Made by a program: the position numbers and the translations under genes. 64,000 nt of DNA from Alphaproteobacteria bacterium (lineage in GTDB: Bacteria; Pseudomonadota; Alphaproteobacteria; Rhizobiales; Rhizobiaceae), in assembly GCA_024742485.1 (NCBI GenBank), contig JANSYK010000001.1, positions 1,302,001 through 1,366,000 of the forward strand, written 5' to 3'. Shown here one piece after another: positions 1-7,948 of this stretch (position 1 is its first letter; every line of letters starts with the position of its first letter). A model generated the notes under the pieces. That model was given only the letters and a program-made list of their open reading frames with translations. It was not told the DNA's origin and did no database searches.

Positions 1-87
1 CCATTCCCCGTGGAACACTGGTTCATCCTGTTCCGGCGCAATCGGGCCAAAATCCATCTGCCCGCCGAGATCATGCGGTCCGTTCAT
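1..87 (-). CDS. nthB: nitrile hydratase beta subunit, N-terminal fragment cut by window edge
   Basis: Only the first 29 codons are in the window. They read [20 protein letters not shown] and onward, which is the typical beginning of nitrile hydratase beta subunits (MNGxHDxGGxxxFGPV). The ATG (87-85) overlaps the TGA of the alpha subunit gene in an ATGA arrangement, so the two subunits are translationally coupled in the order alpha-beta, as is common for cobalt-type enzymes. The beta subunit packs against alpha to form the active heterotetramer that hydrates nitriles to amides. The rest of the gene, and any cobalt-insertion activator normally found just downstream, lie outside the window. Confidence 0.85.
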   Translation of the reverse strand, partial: MNGPHDLGGQMDFGPIAPEQDEPVFHGEW

Positions 88-707
88 GGCGCACGCCCTG
101 CCAGACCAGTGCCGATCATCGCGTCGCGGGAAACAAGCCCGGCAAGTGCCTCTTCGCTCAGTCCGTCGGTTCCCTCGGGCCGCATGGGGACCACCAGATA
201 GCGGAGCTCCGCCGTTGAATCCCAGACCCGAATGTTCACATGCGGGTCGAGCGCCACGCCGAATTCCGAGAGCACGCCGCGGGGATCGCTGACGGCCCGT
301 GACCGGTAGGGCGGCGACTTGTACCAGACCGGCGGCAGACCCAACACGCTCCATGGATAGCAGGAGCACAGGGTGCAGACGACCAGATTGTGGGTGTCGG
401 GCGTGTTGTGGACGGCACGCATGTGCTCTCCCTGGCGACCGGTATATCCAAGCGAGGCGATTGCCGCCGTGGCATCCTTTCGAAGCCAGGCATCGAAACG
501 CTCGTCACTCCAGGCACGGGCAACGACCTTCGCCCCGTTCTGCGGACCGATCTTGTTCTGATAGGTATCGACGATTTCGTCGATGGCAGCCGGATCGATC
601 AGACCTTTTTCGCTCAAAATGGTCTCGAGCGCCCGCACCCGTGCGGTCATCGGATCATAGTGATTATCGTGATGATGATGATGATCAGTGTCGTCGGAAT
701 GAGCCAT
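84..707 (-). CDS. nthA: nitrile hydratase alpha subunit, cobalt type
   Basis: A 207-aa protein, the usual alpha-subunit length. It carries the metal-binding claw VCTLCSC at residues 110-116 followed by [21 protein letters not shown]. The Thr after the first Cys and the Tyr after the last are the features associated with non-corrin cobalt rather than iron enzymes. Cys111, Cys114 and Cys116 are the expected ligands, two of which are oxidised in mature enzymes. The N-terminus has a run of five histidines (residues 9-13), which could bind metal. The enzyme converts nitriles to amides in the cytoplasm. It overlaps the beta subunit gene by four bases. Thiocyanate hydrolase gamma is the closest alternative family, but the adjacent beta start favours nitrile hydratase. 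Confidence 0.93.
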   Translation of the reverse strand: MAHSDDTDHHHHHDNHYDPMTARVRALETILSEKGLIDPAAIDEIVDTYQNKIGPQNGAKVVARAWSDERFDAWLRKDATAAIASLGYTGRQGEHMRAVHNTPDTHNLVVCTLCSCYPWSVLGLPPVWYKSPPYRSRAVSDPRGVLSEFGVALDPHVNIRVWDSTAELRYLVVPMRPEGTDGLSEEALAGLVSRDAMIGTGLAGRAP

Positions 708-782
708 GCACCGAATCTAGCGCATCGGCAGCGCCAGTAAATTCAATTTCTTTGATGTATCGACTCCAGCGGATCGATGCGA

Positions 783-1376
783 TCAGAGCACCATGGGAAT
801 GAGCGTTGCTGCAAGAAGGAGACCCATGGTGATGTTGAACCATTTGAGCCGAACAGGATTGGACAGAACACGGCGCAAGACCGTTCCGAATCCGGCCCAG
901 ACCGATACGCTCGGAAAATTGATGAGGACAAAAACCGCACCAACCAACAGCACCGAAATCAGCGGTGATGCCGGATCCGAGTAGAGCACCATGGCCGTCA
1001 GGGCCATCATCCAGGCTTTCGGATTGACCCACTGAAACGCAGCCGCCTGCAAAAGAGTCAGCGGTTTCGAAACGGTCTCTACATCGCCAACACTGCGATT
1101 GTTGGCAATCTTCCACGACAGAAACAGCAGATAGCTTCCCCCGGCGATCTTCAGCAGCAGGTTGAGCGTCGGCCAGGTCGACAGCAGCGCACCGAGACCA
1201 AATCCGACCCCGAACAGAAGAGACGCGAATCCGACGGCGATTCCGCACATGTGCGGGATGGTGCGCACGAAGCCGAAATTGGCGCCCGAAGCCAGCAGCA
1301 TCAGATTGTTCGGACCCGGCGTGATCGACGAAACGAAGGCAAATGCCGCAAGCGCCAAGAATGTGTCAGCGCCCAT
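783..1376 (-). CDS. LysE/RhtB family amino acid exporter
   Basis: A 197-aa integral membrane protein with about six hydrophobic segments and the LysE-family signature near the N-terminus (SSITPGPNNLMLLASG, about residues 17-32). Members export amino acids such as lysine, homoserine or threonine by secondary transport; the substrate here cannot be read from sequence. I chose ATG at 1376, which has AGGGG six bases upstream, over a TTG further out. It lies downstream of ilvH on the same strand after a gap of about 94 bases, so it may be co-transcribed with the branched-chain operon. That would put an amino acid exporter behind a biosynthetic operon; this link is inference. Confidence 0.88.
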   Translation of the reverse strand: MGADTFLALAAFAFVSSITPGPNNLMLLASGANFGFVRTIPHMCGIAVGFASLLFGVGFGLGALLSTWPTLNLLLKIAGGSYLLFLSWKIANNRSVGDVETVSKPLTLLQAAAFQWVNPKAWMMALTAMVLYSDPASPLISVLLVGAVFVLINFPSVSVWAGFGTVLRRVLSNPVRLKWFNITMGLLLAATLIPMVL

Positions 1377-1470
1377 ATCAATCCCCTGGTTGTTTTCCAA
1401 AGGTGCCTGTCACACCCATTCGGACATCATAACTCGAAAGAGCATCTGGAAACGGCCGAACTCCAGACCG

Positions 1471-2043
1471 CTACATGCCTTCGGAACCACGATTGAGGGC
1501 AGCAACCCCGGTACGGCAGACTTCCACCAGCCCCAGCGGACGCATGATGGCAATAAACTGCTCGATTTTCGAAACGCGACCGGTGATCTCGAAGATGAAG
1601 TGCTCGGTATTGGCATCGATCACTTGAGCGCGAAATGCATCGGCGAGGCGCAGCGCTTCGACACGGTGGTCACCATCACCCTTGACCTTCACCAGGGCCA
1701 GTTCCCGCTCCAGCGGCTTCTCGTGACCGCGCTCCCGCGACCGCAAGGACAAATCGACGACCATGTGCACCGGTACGATCCGCTCCAGTTGGTGCTTGAT
1801 CTGCTCCAGAACATGCGGCGTGCCACGCGTCACGATCGTGATCCTGGAGATGTGTGCTTCGTGTTCCGTCTCGGAGACCGTCAGGCTCTCGATATTGTAG
1901 CCGCGCCCCGAAAACAGACCGATGACACGGGCCAGCGCGCCGGGTTCGTTATCACAGACAACAGAGAGCGTTCGCGCCTCGAGTTGTTCGGTTTCCTTGG
2001 CGATGAAATAGGCCGATCCCGTCGGCTGGTGTTGTGCATTCAT
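1471..2043 (-). CDS. ilvH: acetolactate synthase small (regulatory) subunit
   Basis: A 190-aa protein with an N-terminal ACT domain (LSVVCDNEPGALARVIGLFS, about residues 27-46) followed by the conserved GYNIESLTVSETE stretch and a C-terminal small-subunit domain, matching IlvH in length and order. It binds valine and confers feedback control on the catalytic subunit, which makes acetolactate or acetohydroxybutyrate in valine, leucine and isoleucine synthesis. Its ATG overlaps the TGA of the preceding EamA gene (ATGA at 2043-2040), so translation is coupled to a transporter rather than directly to ilvI. The operon is expected to be controlled by the attenuator upstream of ilvI. Confidence 0.96.
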   Translation of the reverse strand: MNAQHQPTGSAYFIAKETEQLEARTLSVVCDNEPGALARVIGLFSGRGYNIESLTVSETEHEAHISRITIVTRGTPHVLEQIKHQLERIVPVHMVVDLSLRSRERGHEKPLERELALVKVKGDGDHRVEALRLADAFRAQVIDANTEHFIFEITGRVSKIEQFIAIMRPLGLVEVCRTGVAALNRGSEGM

Positions 2044-2966
2044 GAGATTTTTTCCCGAATTGAGAACATTTTTGATCCGGTGCCCAGCCGGGCGACCGCG
2101 ACACCCATAATGATGATCGCCATGGCGATCATGGAATGGAAAGACAGCCGTTCACCCAGAATTGCCGCTGCCCACAGGACACCGGCCGCCGGAACCAACA
2201 GATTGATCTGTCCGAAGAAAGACGCGCCCTGCCGCGAGATGATCCAGAACATCATCAAGGTTGCAATTCCCGACGGAAACACCCCAAGGACCAGGAGCGA
2301 GATCCAGACCGATGGCGACGGTAATGCCGATGGCAAGGGTTCGAACAGCAGAGCGGCCACAACCAACAGGCCAAACGACCACGCAACGACCCGCGCATAC
2401 ATCGGACCGGCATGCAGATGAAGCAGTTTCTTGGTCAAAAGTGCGTTGATGCCGTAGGAAAGGCTGGCGCCAACAATGGCGAGTTGCCGCCAGATATGTC
2501 CCTCCGTCTGCCGGACAACATCGGGCCAGAACAGCACCACCAGACCGGCGATTCCGAACAACACGCCAATGATTTTGGGAAGGTTCATTTTCTCATCGTC
2601 GGTAACGAAATGCGCCATGACAATGGTCATCAACGGCATGGCGCCCATCAGGATGGCCGCCAGCCCGGCATTGATTTCCTTGACCCCCCAGGTGATCAGC
2701 GTGAAGGGCAAGGCAAATCCGAATAGAGCAACGAGAATAATCACGAAATTGTCTGCGCGATTGGCGAGCAACCGGTGTCCAGATATCAACGAAATGACGA
2801 CAAAGGTCCCAAGGGCGATCCCCTGCCGCGCGGCGGTCACCGTAACCGGCGGAATTTCGGTCACCGCGATCTTCAGGAGCATGAAACTGGCACCCCAGAA
2901 GAGCGCCAGCAGACACAGCATCCCATAATCGGCGATACCCGGCCGCGAGGTTGGGCTTTCAGGCAT
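2040..2966 (-). CDS. EamA/DMT superfamily transporter embedded between ilvI and ilvH
   Basis: A 308-aa membrane protein with about ten hydrophobic helices forming two EamA repeats. Typical DMT motifs are visible (ALFWGASFMLLKIA near the start; GLAAILMGAMPLMTIVMAHF; LGVFPSGIATLMMFWII). DMT proteins often export amino acids or metabolites. ATG at 2966 is preferred over an upstream in-frame TTG. The gene sits 27 bases after ilvI and overlaps ilvH by four bases, so it is a genuine member of the ilv operon. In most bacteria ilvI and ilvH are adjacent, which makes this placement notable and suggests, without proving, export of a branched-chain amino acid or a precursor. Confidence 0.9.
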   Translation of the reverse strand: MPESPTSRPGIADYGMLCLLALFWGASFMLLKIAVTEIPPVTVTAARQGIALGTFVVISLISGHRLLANRADNFVIILVALFGFALPFTLITWGVKEINAGLAAILMGAMPLMTIVMAHFVTDDEKMNLPKIIGVLFGIAGLVVLFWPDVVRQTEGHIWRQLAIVGASLSYGINALLTKKLLHLHAGPMYARVVAWSFGLLVVAALLFEPLPSALPSPSVWISLLVLGVFPSGIATLMMFWIISRQGASFFGQINLLVPAAGVLWAAAILGERLSFHSMIAMAIIIMGVAVARLGTGSKMFSIREKIS

Positions 2967-2993
2967 CAAACTGCCCGCATTGATGTCGGCATA

Positions 2994-4772
2994 TCAGACA
3001 AGTGCCTTGCCCTTTGAGTCGATGGCCGACGCCACAGCTTCATCCGTCGCCTCGTCGGGCAACAGCATTTCGTTATGCGCCTTGCCTGACGGGATCATGG
3101 GGAAACAATTTGCAAGATTGGCGACACGGCAGTCGAAAATCACCGGTTTGTCGACCGAAATCATCTCATTGATCGCGTCATCCAGCTCATCGGGCTTTTG
3201 TGTCCGCAGTCCGACACACCCATAGGCTTCCGCAAGCTTGACAAAATCCGGCATCGCTTCCGTGTAGGAATGCGACAGTCGGTTTCCATGCAGCAATTGC
3301 TGCCACTGGCGCACCATGCCCATATACTGATTGTTGAGGATGAAAATCTTGATCGGCGCTTCGTGTTGCACAGCCGAAGACATTTCCTGGATTGTCATCT
3401 GCACCGACGCATCGCCGGCAATGTCGATAACCAGCGCATCGGGATGGGCGATCTGCACACCCAAGGCCGCCGGCAGTCCATATCCCATGGTGCCCAGTCC
3501 GCCGGATGTCATCCAGCGGTTGGGCTCCTCGAATCCGTAAAACTGAGCCGCCCACATCTGGTGCTGGCCAACCTCGGTGGTGATGTAGGTGTCACGGTCC
3601 TTGGTCAGTTCATAAAGCCGCTGCAGCGCGTATTGCGGCATGATGACATCTTTGTTCGCCGTATAGGCCAGTGAATTGCGGGCACGCCAGGTATCGATGT
3701 TGGCCCACCATTCCTTCAGCGCCTTGGCCTCCACCTTGGCCGAAGACGCGCGCCACAAACGCACCATATCTTCCAGCACGTGGCCCGCATCGCCGATGAT
3801 CGGAATATCGACATGGACATTCTTGTTGATGGAGGACGGGTCGATATCGACGTGTATCTTCTTCGAATTGGGAGAAAACGCATCCAGCCTGCCCGTAATC
3901 CGGTCGTCGAACCGCGCGCCGATGCAAATCATGACGTCACAATCATGCATCGCCATGTTGGCTTCATACGTTCCGTGCATGCCCAGCATGCCCAGCCAGT
4001 TTTCACCTGAAGCAGGATAGGCACCCAGTCCCATCAGGGTTGATGTGATGGGAAAATTCGTCAACTGCACGAGTTCCCGCAAGAGATGGCTGGCTTCCGT
4101 GCCGGCATTGATCACGCCGCCGCCGGAATAGATCACGGGCCGCTTTGCACCCGCCATCATTTCGATGGCCGCACGGATGGAGTCCAGATCGCCCTGAACC
4201 TTCGGCGTATAACCTCTCAAGTCCGAGACAGGCGAAGGCGGTGTGTATTCCCCGCTGGCAAATTGAACATCCTTGGGAATGTCGACCACCACCGGACCCG
4301 GGCGGCCGGTGCTGGCAATCCGGAAAGCCTCATGCAGGATTCCCGGCAGTTCATTGATGTCGCGAACAAGCCAATTGTGTTTGGTACAGGGGCGTGTGAT
4401 CCCGACAGTGTCGCACTCCTGGAAGGCGTCGGACCCGATCAAGGGTGTCGGCACCTGCCCGGAAATGCAAACCATGGGAATGGAATCCATCAGCGCATCC
4501 TGCAGGGCGGTGACGACATTGGTGGCGCCGGGCCCGGATGTCACAAGGGCCACACCAACCTTGCCGGTCGAGCGGGCATAACCTTCTGCCGCGTGGCCCG
4601 CCCCCTGCTCATGACGCACCAGAATATGGTTGACATCCTCCTGCTGAAAAAGCTCGTCGTAAATCGGCAGCACGGCACCGCCAGGATAGCCGAATACATC
4701 TTCGACACCATTGTCCTTCAATGCCTGGACAACCATCTCCGCGCCTGTCATTTCACTCTTCGTGCCACTCAT
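2994..4772 (-). CDS. ilvI: acetolactate synthase large (catalytic) subunit
   Basis: A 592-aa thiamine-diphosphate enzyme. The N-terminal ThDP domain has GYPGGAVLPIYDEL and the catalytic-glutamate context LVRHEQGAGHAAEGYAR. The central domain binds FAD. The C-terminal ThDP motif starts GDASVQMTIQE and ends NNQYMGMVRQWQ. It condenses pyruvate with a second pyruvate or 2-ketobutyrate, the first shared step of branched-chain amino acid synthesis. ATG at 4772 (MSGTKSEMTG) was chosen because the longer reading begins with TTG and lacks conservation. It is the first structural gene of the operon, about 75 bases after a rho-independent attenuator. Confidence 0.97.
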   Translation of the reverse strand: MSGTKSEMTGAEMVVQALKDNGVEDVFGYPGGAVLPIYDELFQQEDVNHILVRHEQGAGHAAEGYARSTGKVGVALVTSGPGATNVVTALQDALMDSIPMVCISGQVPTPLIGSDAFQECDTVGITRPCTKHNWLVRDINELPGILHEAFRIASTGRPGPVVVDIPKDVQFASGEYTPPSPVSDLRGYTPKVQGDLDSIRAAIEMMAGAKRPVIYSGGGVINAGTEASHLLRELVQLTNFPITSTLMGLGAYPASGENWLGMLGMHGTYEANMAMHDCDVMICIGARFDDRITGRLDAFSPNSKKIHVDIDPSSINKNVHVDIPIIGDAGHVLEDMVRLWRASSAKVEAKALKEWWANIDTWRARNSLAYTANKDVIMPQYALQRLYELTKDRDTYITTEVGQHQMWAAQFYGFEEPNRWMTSGGLGTMGYGLPAALGVQIAHPDALVIDIAGDASVQMTIQEMSSAVQHEAPIKIFILNNQYMGMVRQWQQLLHGNRLSHSYTEAMPDFVKLAEAYGCVGLRTQKPDELDDAINEMISVDKPVIFDCRVANLANCFPMIPSGKAHNEMLLPDEATDEAVASAIDSKGKALV

Positions 4773-4846
4773 CGTTTCGTTCCGTTTTACCCTGTTCGTC
4801 TGTTCCGCCTCGGTTTCAAACAATTGATCGCCGGGACATGTTTGCC

Positions 4847-4915
4847 ATAAAAAAAGGCCCCCTCCGGAGCCTCGTTCAGCGCATGGGTGGCTTCCGCCGG
4901 ATGGTTACACCATCC
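4847..4915 (-). promoter_or_regulatory. transcription attenuator of the ilv operon
   Basis: On the minus strand the leader transcript can fold in two exclusive ways. A terminator pairs AGGCTCC (4872-4866) with GGGGGCCT (about 4862-4855) and is followed by seven T residues (4855-4849). Upstream, GGAAGCC (4895-4889) can pair with the GGCTCC half of the terminator, with one bulged A, forming an antiterminator. GGATGGT/ACCATCC (4915-4899) forms a further hairpin over the stop codon of the leader peptide. This is the layout of ribosome-mediated attenuation. Pairings were made by eye. Confidence 0.8.
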
Positions 4916-4958
4916 TGCCCATACGCTTTCCCACCACAATAAGTCCCTTGTCGATCAT
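4905..4958 (-). CDS. ilv operon leader peptide (17 aa)
   Basis: A short open frame, MIDKGLIVVGKRMGRMV, begins at ATG 4958 and stops at TAA 4907-4905, inside the leader of ilvI. It contains consecutive Leu-Ile-Val-Val codons (ctt att gtg gtg), the three amino acids made by the operon, and a final Val before the stop. Stalling at these codons would free the downstream antiterminator. The frame is also open further upstream, so the exact start is not certain and no strong ribosome binding site is visible. The codon cluster combined with the attenuator fold is what supports it. Confidence 0.72.
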   Translation of the reverse strand: MIDKGLIVVGKRMGRMV

Positions 4959-5139
4959 GCGCGGGACGTTAGCCGCAAAGCCAACAGGCGTCAATGCCGC
5001 AGCCGAATATGTCTGTTCTGCTTTGGACGCGACCAACCGGCTCCATCTGCAGCAGAACTTGTTGACGTGGAAAAACGGGTTGTTAACGATAATTCGGCAT
5101 GATGTGACACTTAGGGGCCGAGGAAGCGAAACCAGCATC

Positions 5140-7032
5140 ATGAGCGCAAACTCAGTTGACAAGGACAGGCGTGACGGCAGTACGGCATCACGCGTTTTGG
5201 GATATGTGGTCAAATGCAACGGCGCGCGAGCGACCGTGGCGGCCAGCGCATCGATGGATGATGATTCTCTTGCCAATGCGATGTCGGTTGGTCGGTTGAT
5301 CACCATTCGCGTTGGCGAGAACCGGGTCGTTGCGCTCGTTTACAGCATGCAAAGCCCCGGCGAAACCTGGGCCGAACATGCAGCCAATGTGATGCATTTC
5401 GAGGTTGAGCTGGTTGGCGAGATCCGGGGGGAAGGCGAGCAAACCCAATTCAGCGCCGGCATCTCCGACTATCCGACATTGGGGGCCGTCGCCCATCGCA
5501 TCAGAGGCGGCGACCTGGACGCTATCTACTCGGTGGATGGTTCCAATCCGGTAACCATCGGCAATCTGAGTCAGAATTCCGGCATTGACGCGTCAATCTC
5601 TGCGGACGCCTTGCTTGATCGCCACTTTGCGATAGTCGGAACGACCGGTGTGGGAAAATCCACTGCAGTATCCCTGTTGGTCAACCGCATCGTCAATGTA
5701 TGCCCGGACCTGCGTGTGCTCATTCTCGACCCGCACAACGAGTTCGCCGCGGCGTTCAAATCCCGCGCTCACTTGATTGATACCGACACGCTGGACCTGC
5801 CATTCTGGCTGTTTCGTCTGGAAGAGTTCGCCGAAGTGATTTTCCGCGGCCGACCCGTCGTTGCCGAAGAAGTCGATATTCTCCGTGATCTGATCGCCGA
5901 GGCAAAGCGCAGCTTCAAGGGAGCACCCGAGGGTGGATTGATAACCCGTCGCCTGGACCGCTCGTCCATTACTTCGGATACACCTGTGCCCTATCGTGTC
6001 GCCGACCTTCTGGCCCTGATTGACGAGCGTATCGGCCAGTTGGAGGGGCGCGAGGAAAAGCCGCATCTGCGAATTCTGAAAGCGCGGATCTCATCGGTCA
6101 TAAACGACCCACGCTTCCGGTTCATGTTTTCCAACAACACCATCACCGATACGATCGTTGACGTCATTAGCGACATATTCCGCATTCCCGGCAATGGCCA
6201 GCCCATCACGTCGTTTCAGCTATCGGGGATCCCGTCGGAAGTCGTCAATTCTGTTGCGTCGGTCCTGTGCCGCATGGCGTTTGAAATCGCGCTGTGGAGC
6301 AACGGGCGCATGCGGATTCTCGTATTGTGCGAAGAGGCGCACCGTTATGTTCCGGCCGACCGGGAACTCGGGTTTTTCCCGACACGCCAGGCCATCGCCA
6401 GGATCGCCAAGGAAGGCCGCAAATACGGTGTGAGCCTCGGTGTCATAACCCAACGGCCCGGTGAACTGGATCCGACAATCCTGTCCCAGTGCTCAACCGT
6501 CTTTGCCATGCGCCTTGCAAACGATCACGACCAGGAAATCATTCGTTCGGCAATATCCAATTCGTCCAGTTCGACAACCAGCTTCCTGTCGGCCATCGGC
6601 AATGGCGAGGCGATCGCGTTCGGCGAGGCCGTGGCAATTCCCATGCGCATGTGTTTTGAGCGCCTGCCGGCATCGGAACTTCCGAAAACAGCCAGTGGAG
6701 CGGACACGCACACCCACGGATCTCCCAATGAAACTGGCCTGCCCGATATCCGTCACATCGTGCGCAACATGCGCCATGTCGACGATATTCCGATCAATAT
6801 GCCACCACAGGCCCAAGCCACCGCCGGATCCCTGGAACCCAGGTTGGCGGATCTGCAGGGTTGGGATGACATTCCGACCGAACCGATCGGCGAAACGGAA
6901 GGTCGTACGAGGACCCCTTCGCAGTTTGCGAAGGCTCACAAACCGGAAAGCCAGTCACTGGGATCGGTGCACTCCGAGTCTGCGCGCGGTCCGCTCTTCA
7001 AGGACTCTCTTCTGAAGAAGCCGAAATCCTGA
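5140..7032 (+). CDS. HerA-like (DUF87) ATP-binding protein
   Basis: A 630-aa protein. An N-terminal beta-rich HAS-barrel-like region precedes a RecA-fold ATPase with Walker A GTTGVGKST (about residues 167-175), a LILDPHNEF segment, a Walker B ILVLCEEAHR and a downstream QRPGELDPTILSQC motif. HerA/FtsK-type ATPases pump or unwind DNA. Archaeal HerA works with the nuclease NurA, but no NurA-like gene is adjacent here. ATG 5140 is preferred because it follows GAGGAAGCG, whereas the frame open upstream lies in the ilv leader. The C-terminal 150 residues are polar and unlike the core. It converges with miaA across a hairpin. The biological role is unknown. Confidence 0.85.
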   Translation: MSANSVDKDRRDGSTASRVLGYVVKCNGARATVAASASMDDDSLANAMSVGRLITIRVGENRVVALVYSMQSPGETWAEHAANVMHFEVELVGEIRGEGEQTQFSAGISDYPTLGAVAHRIRGGDLDAIYSVDGSNPVTIGNLSQNSGIDASISADALLDRHFAIVGTTGVGKSTAVSLLVNRIVNVCPDLRVLILDPHNEFAAAFKSRAHLIDTDTLDLPFWLFRLEEFAEVIFRGRPVVAEEVDILRDLIAEAKRSFKGAPEGGLITRRLDRSSITSDTPVPYRVADLLALIDERIGQLEGREEKPHLRILKARISSVINDPRFRFMFSNNTITDTIVDVISDIFRIPGNGQPITSFQLSGIPSEVVNSVASVLCRMAFEIALWSNGRMRILVLCEEAHRYVPADRELGFFPTRQAIARIAKEGRKYGVSLGVITQRPGELDPTILSQCSTVFAMRLANDHDQEIIRSAISNSSSSTTSFLSAIGNGEAIAFGEAVAIPMRMCFERLPASELPKTASGADTHTHGSPNETGLPDIRHIVRNMRHVDDIPINMPPQAQATAGSLEPRLADLQGWDDIPTEPIGETEGRTRTPSQFAKAHKPESQSLGSVHSESARGPLFKDSLLKKPKS

Positions 7033-7038
7033 CGGACC

Positions 7039-7058
7039 CTGAAACCATATTGTTTCAG
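7039..7058. terminator. hairpin between convergent herA-like gene and miaA
   Basis: CTGAAAC (7039-7045) and GTTTCAG (7052-7058) form a perfect 7-bp stem with a six-base A/T loop. It lies just after the TGA at 7030-7032 and includes the miaA stop codon (7057-7055). It has no long T run, so termination strength is uncertain. Confidence 0.5.
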
Positions 7059-7948
7059 ACTGTTTCCCAGTCATCTCCGAACTGATTTCGAAACCATGTC
7101 ATCTGGCGCTTGGCATATTGCCGGCTGGCAATGACCGCCAGTTCGACAGCCTCACCTTCGGTCGTCCGGCCCTCGATCATCGCCGTGATTTCACGTACGC
7201 CAATGGCTTTCATGACCGAAGCGTCCGCAGGAAGATTCTGTAAAAGCAAAGACTGCACCTCTTCCACGGCACCTGACCGCATCATCCCTTCAAACCGTGT
7301 CCGGATGCGCTGCTGCAAAACCACGCGATCCGGTCGAAACACGATCTTGCGTACGGTATCGGGATCGATCAGGGCTGCGCTGCCGGATTGCTGAAAACCA
7401 TGTATGGATTGCCCGGTGGCATCAATCACCTCAAGTGCCCGAACGATCCGCTGGCCGTCACCCGGCTTCAGACGCTCGGCCATGAAAGGGTCGCGGCGTT
7501 CCAGTTCAGCATGCAGTTCGCCTGAGCCCTGTCGCATCAGCTGGTCGCGCCAGTAATCGCGTACCGGCTGCGGGATTTGCGGAATGTTGGACAAACCGCC
7601 CAGCAACGCCTTGAAATAGAGACCCGTCCCGCCGACGAATATCGGCACGCGTTCGCCGAGATCATGGCCTGTCAGCAGCTTTTCGACATCCCGCGACCAA
7701 CGTCCGACGGAATAGGCCTCCACGGCCGGGACGTGTCCATAGAGATGATGGGGAATCTGCTTGATCTCGGCAGTGGTTGGGCGCGCCGTCAGCACGCGCA
7801 ACGTGTCATAGACCTGCATGGAATCGGCATTGACGATGGCACCGTTCATGCGTGTCGCCAGGTCGAGCGCCAACGCGGACTTGCCGCTGGCCGTCGGTCC
7901 GGCTATCAGAACCGCTTTCACCGTCTTTTCCTCTACAGGATGATCCAT
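7055..7948 (-). CDS. miaA: tRNA dimethylallyltransferase
   Basis: A 297-aa protein with the P-loop LIAGPTASGKSALALDLA at the N-terminus, NADSMQVYDTLRVLTARPT, IFVGGTGLYFKALLGGLS, and a C-terminal ASRQYAKRQMTWFRNQ motif, all standard for MiaA. It transfers a dimethylallyl group to A37 of tRNAs that read codons starting with U. The start is ATG 7948-7946, with ACGAGAGGC just upstream on the minus strand. That ATG interlocks with the serB ATG on the other strand inside one CATG tetranucleotide, so each gene's promoter must lie within the other's coding sequence. Confidence 0.96.
   Translation of the reverse strand: MDHPVEEKTVKAVLIAGPTASGKSALALDLATRMNGAIVNADSMQVYDTLRVLTARPTTAEIKQIPHHLYGHVPAVEAYSVGRWSRDVEKLLTGHDLGERVPIFVGGTGLYFKALLGGLSNIPQIPQPVRDYWRDQLMRQGSGELHAELERRDPFMAERLKPGDGQRIVRALEVIDATGQSIHGFQQSGSAALIDPDTVRKIVFRPDRVVLQQRIRTRFEGMMRSGAVEEVQSLLLQNLPADASVMKAIGVREITAMIEGRTTEGEAVELAVIASRQYAKRQMTWFRNQFGDDWETV

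Noticed and set aside
1162-2421. A 419-codon plus-strand frame across the LysE, ilvH and EamA genes
   Set aside because: It spans parts of three well-supported minus-strand genes and has no recognisable domain.
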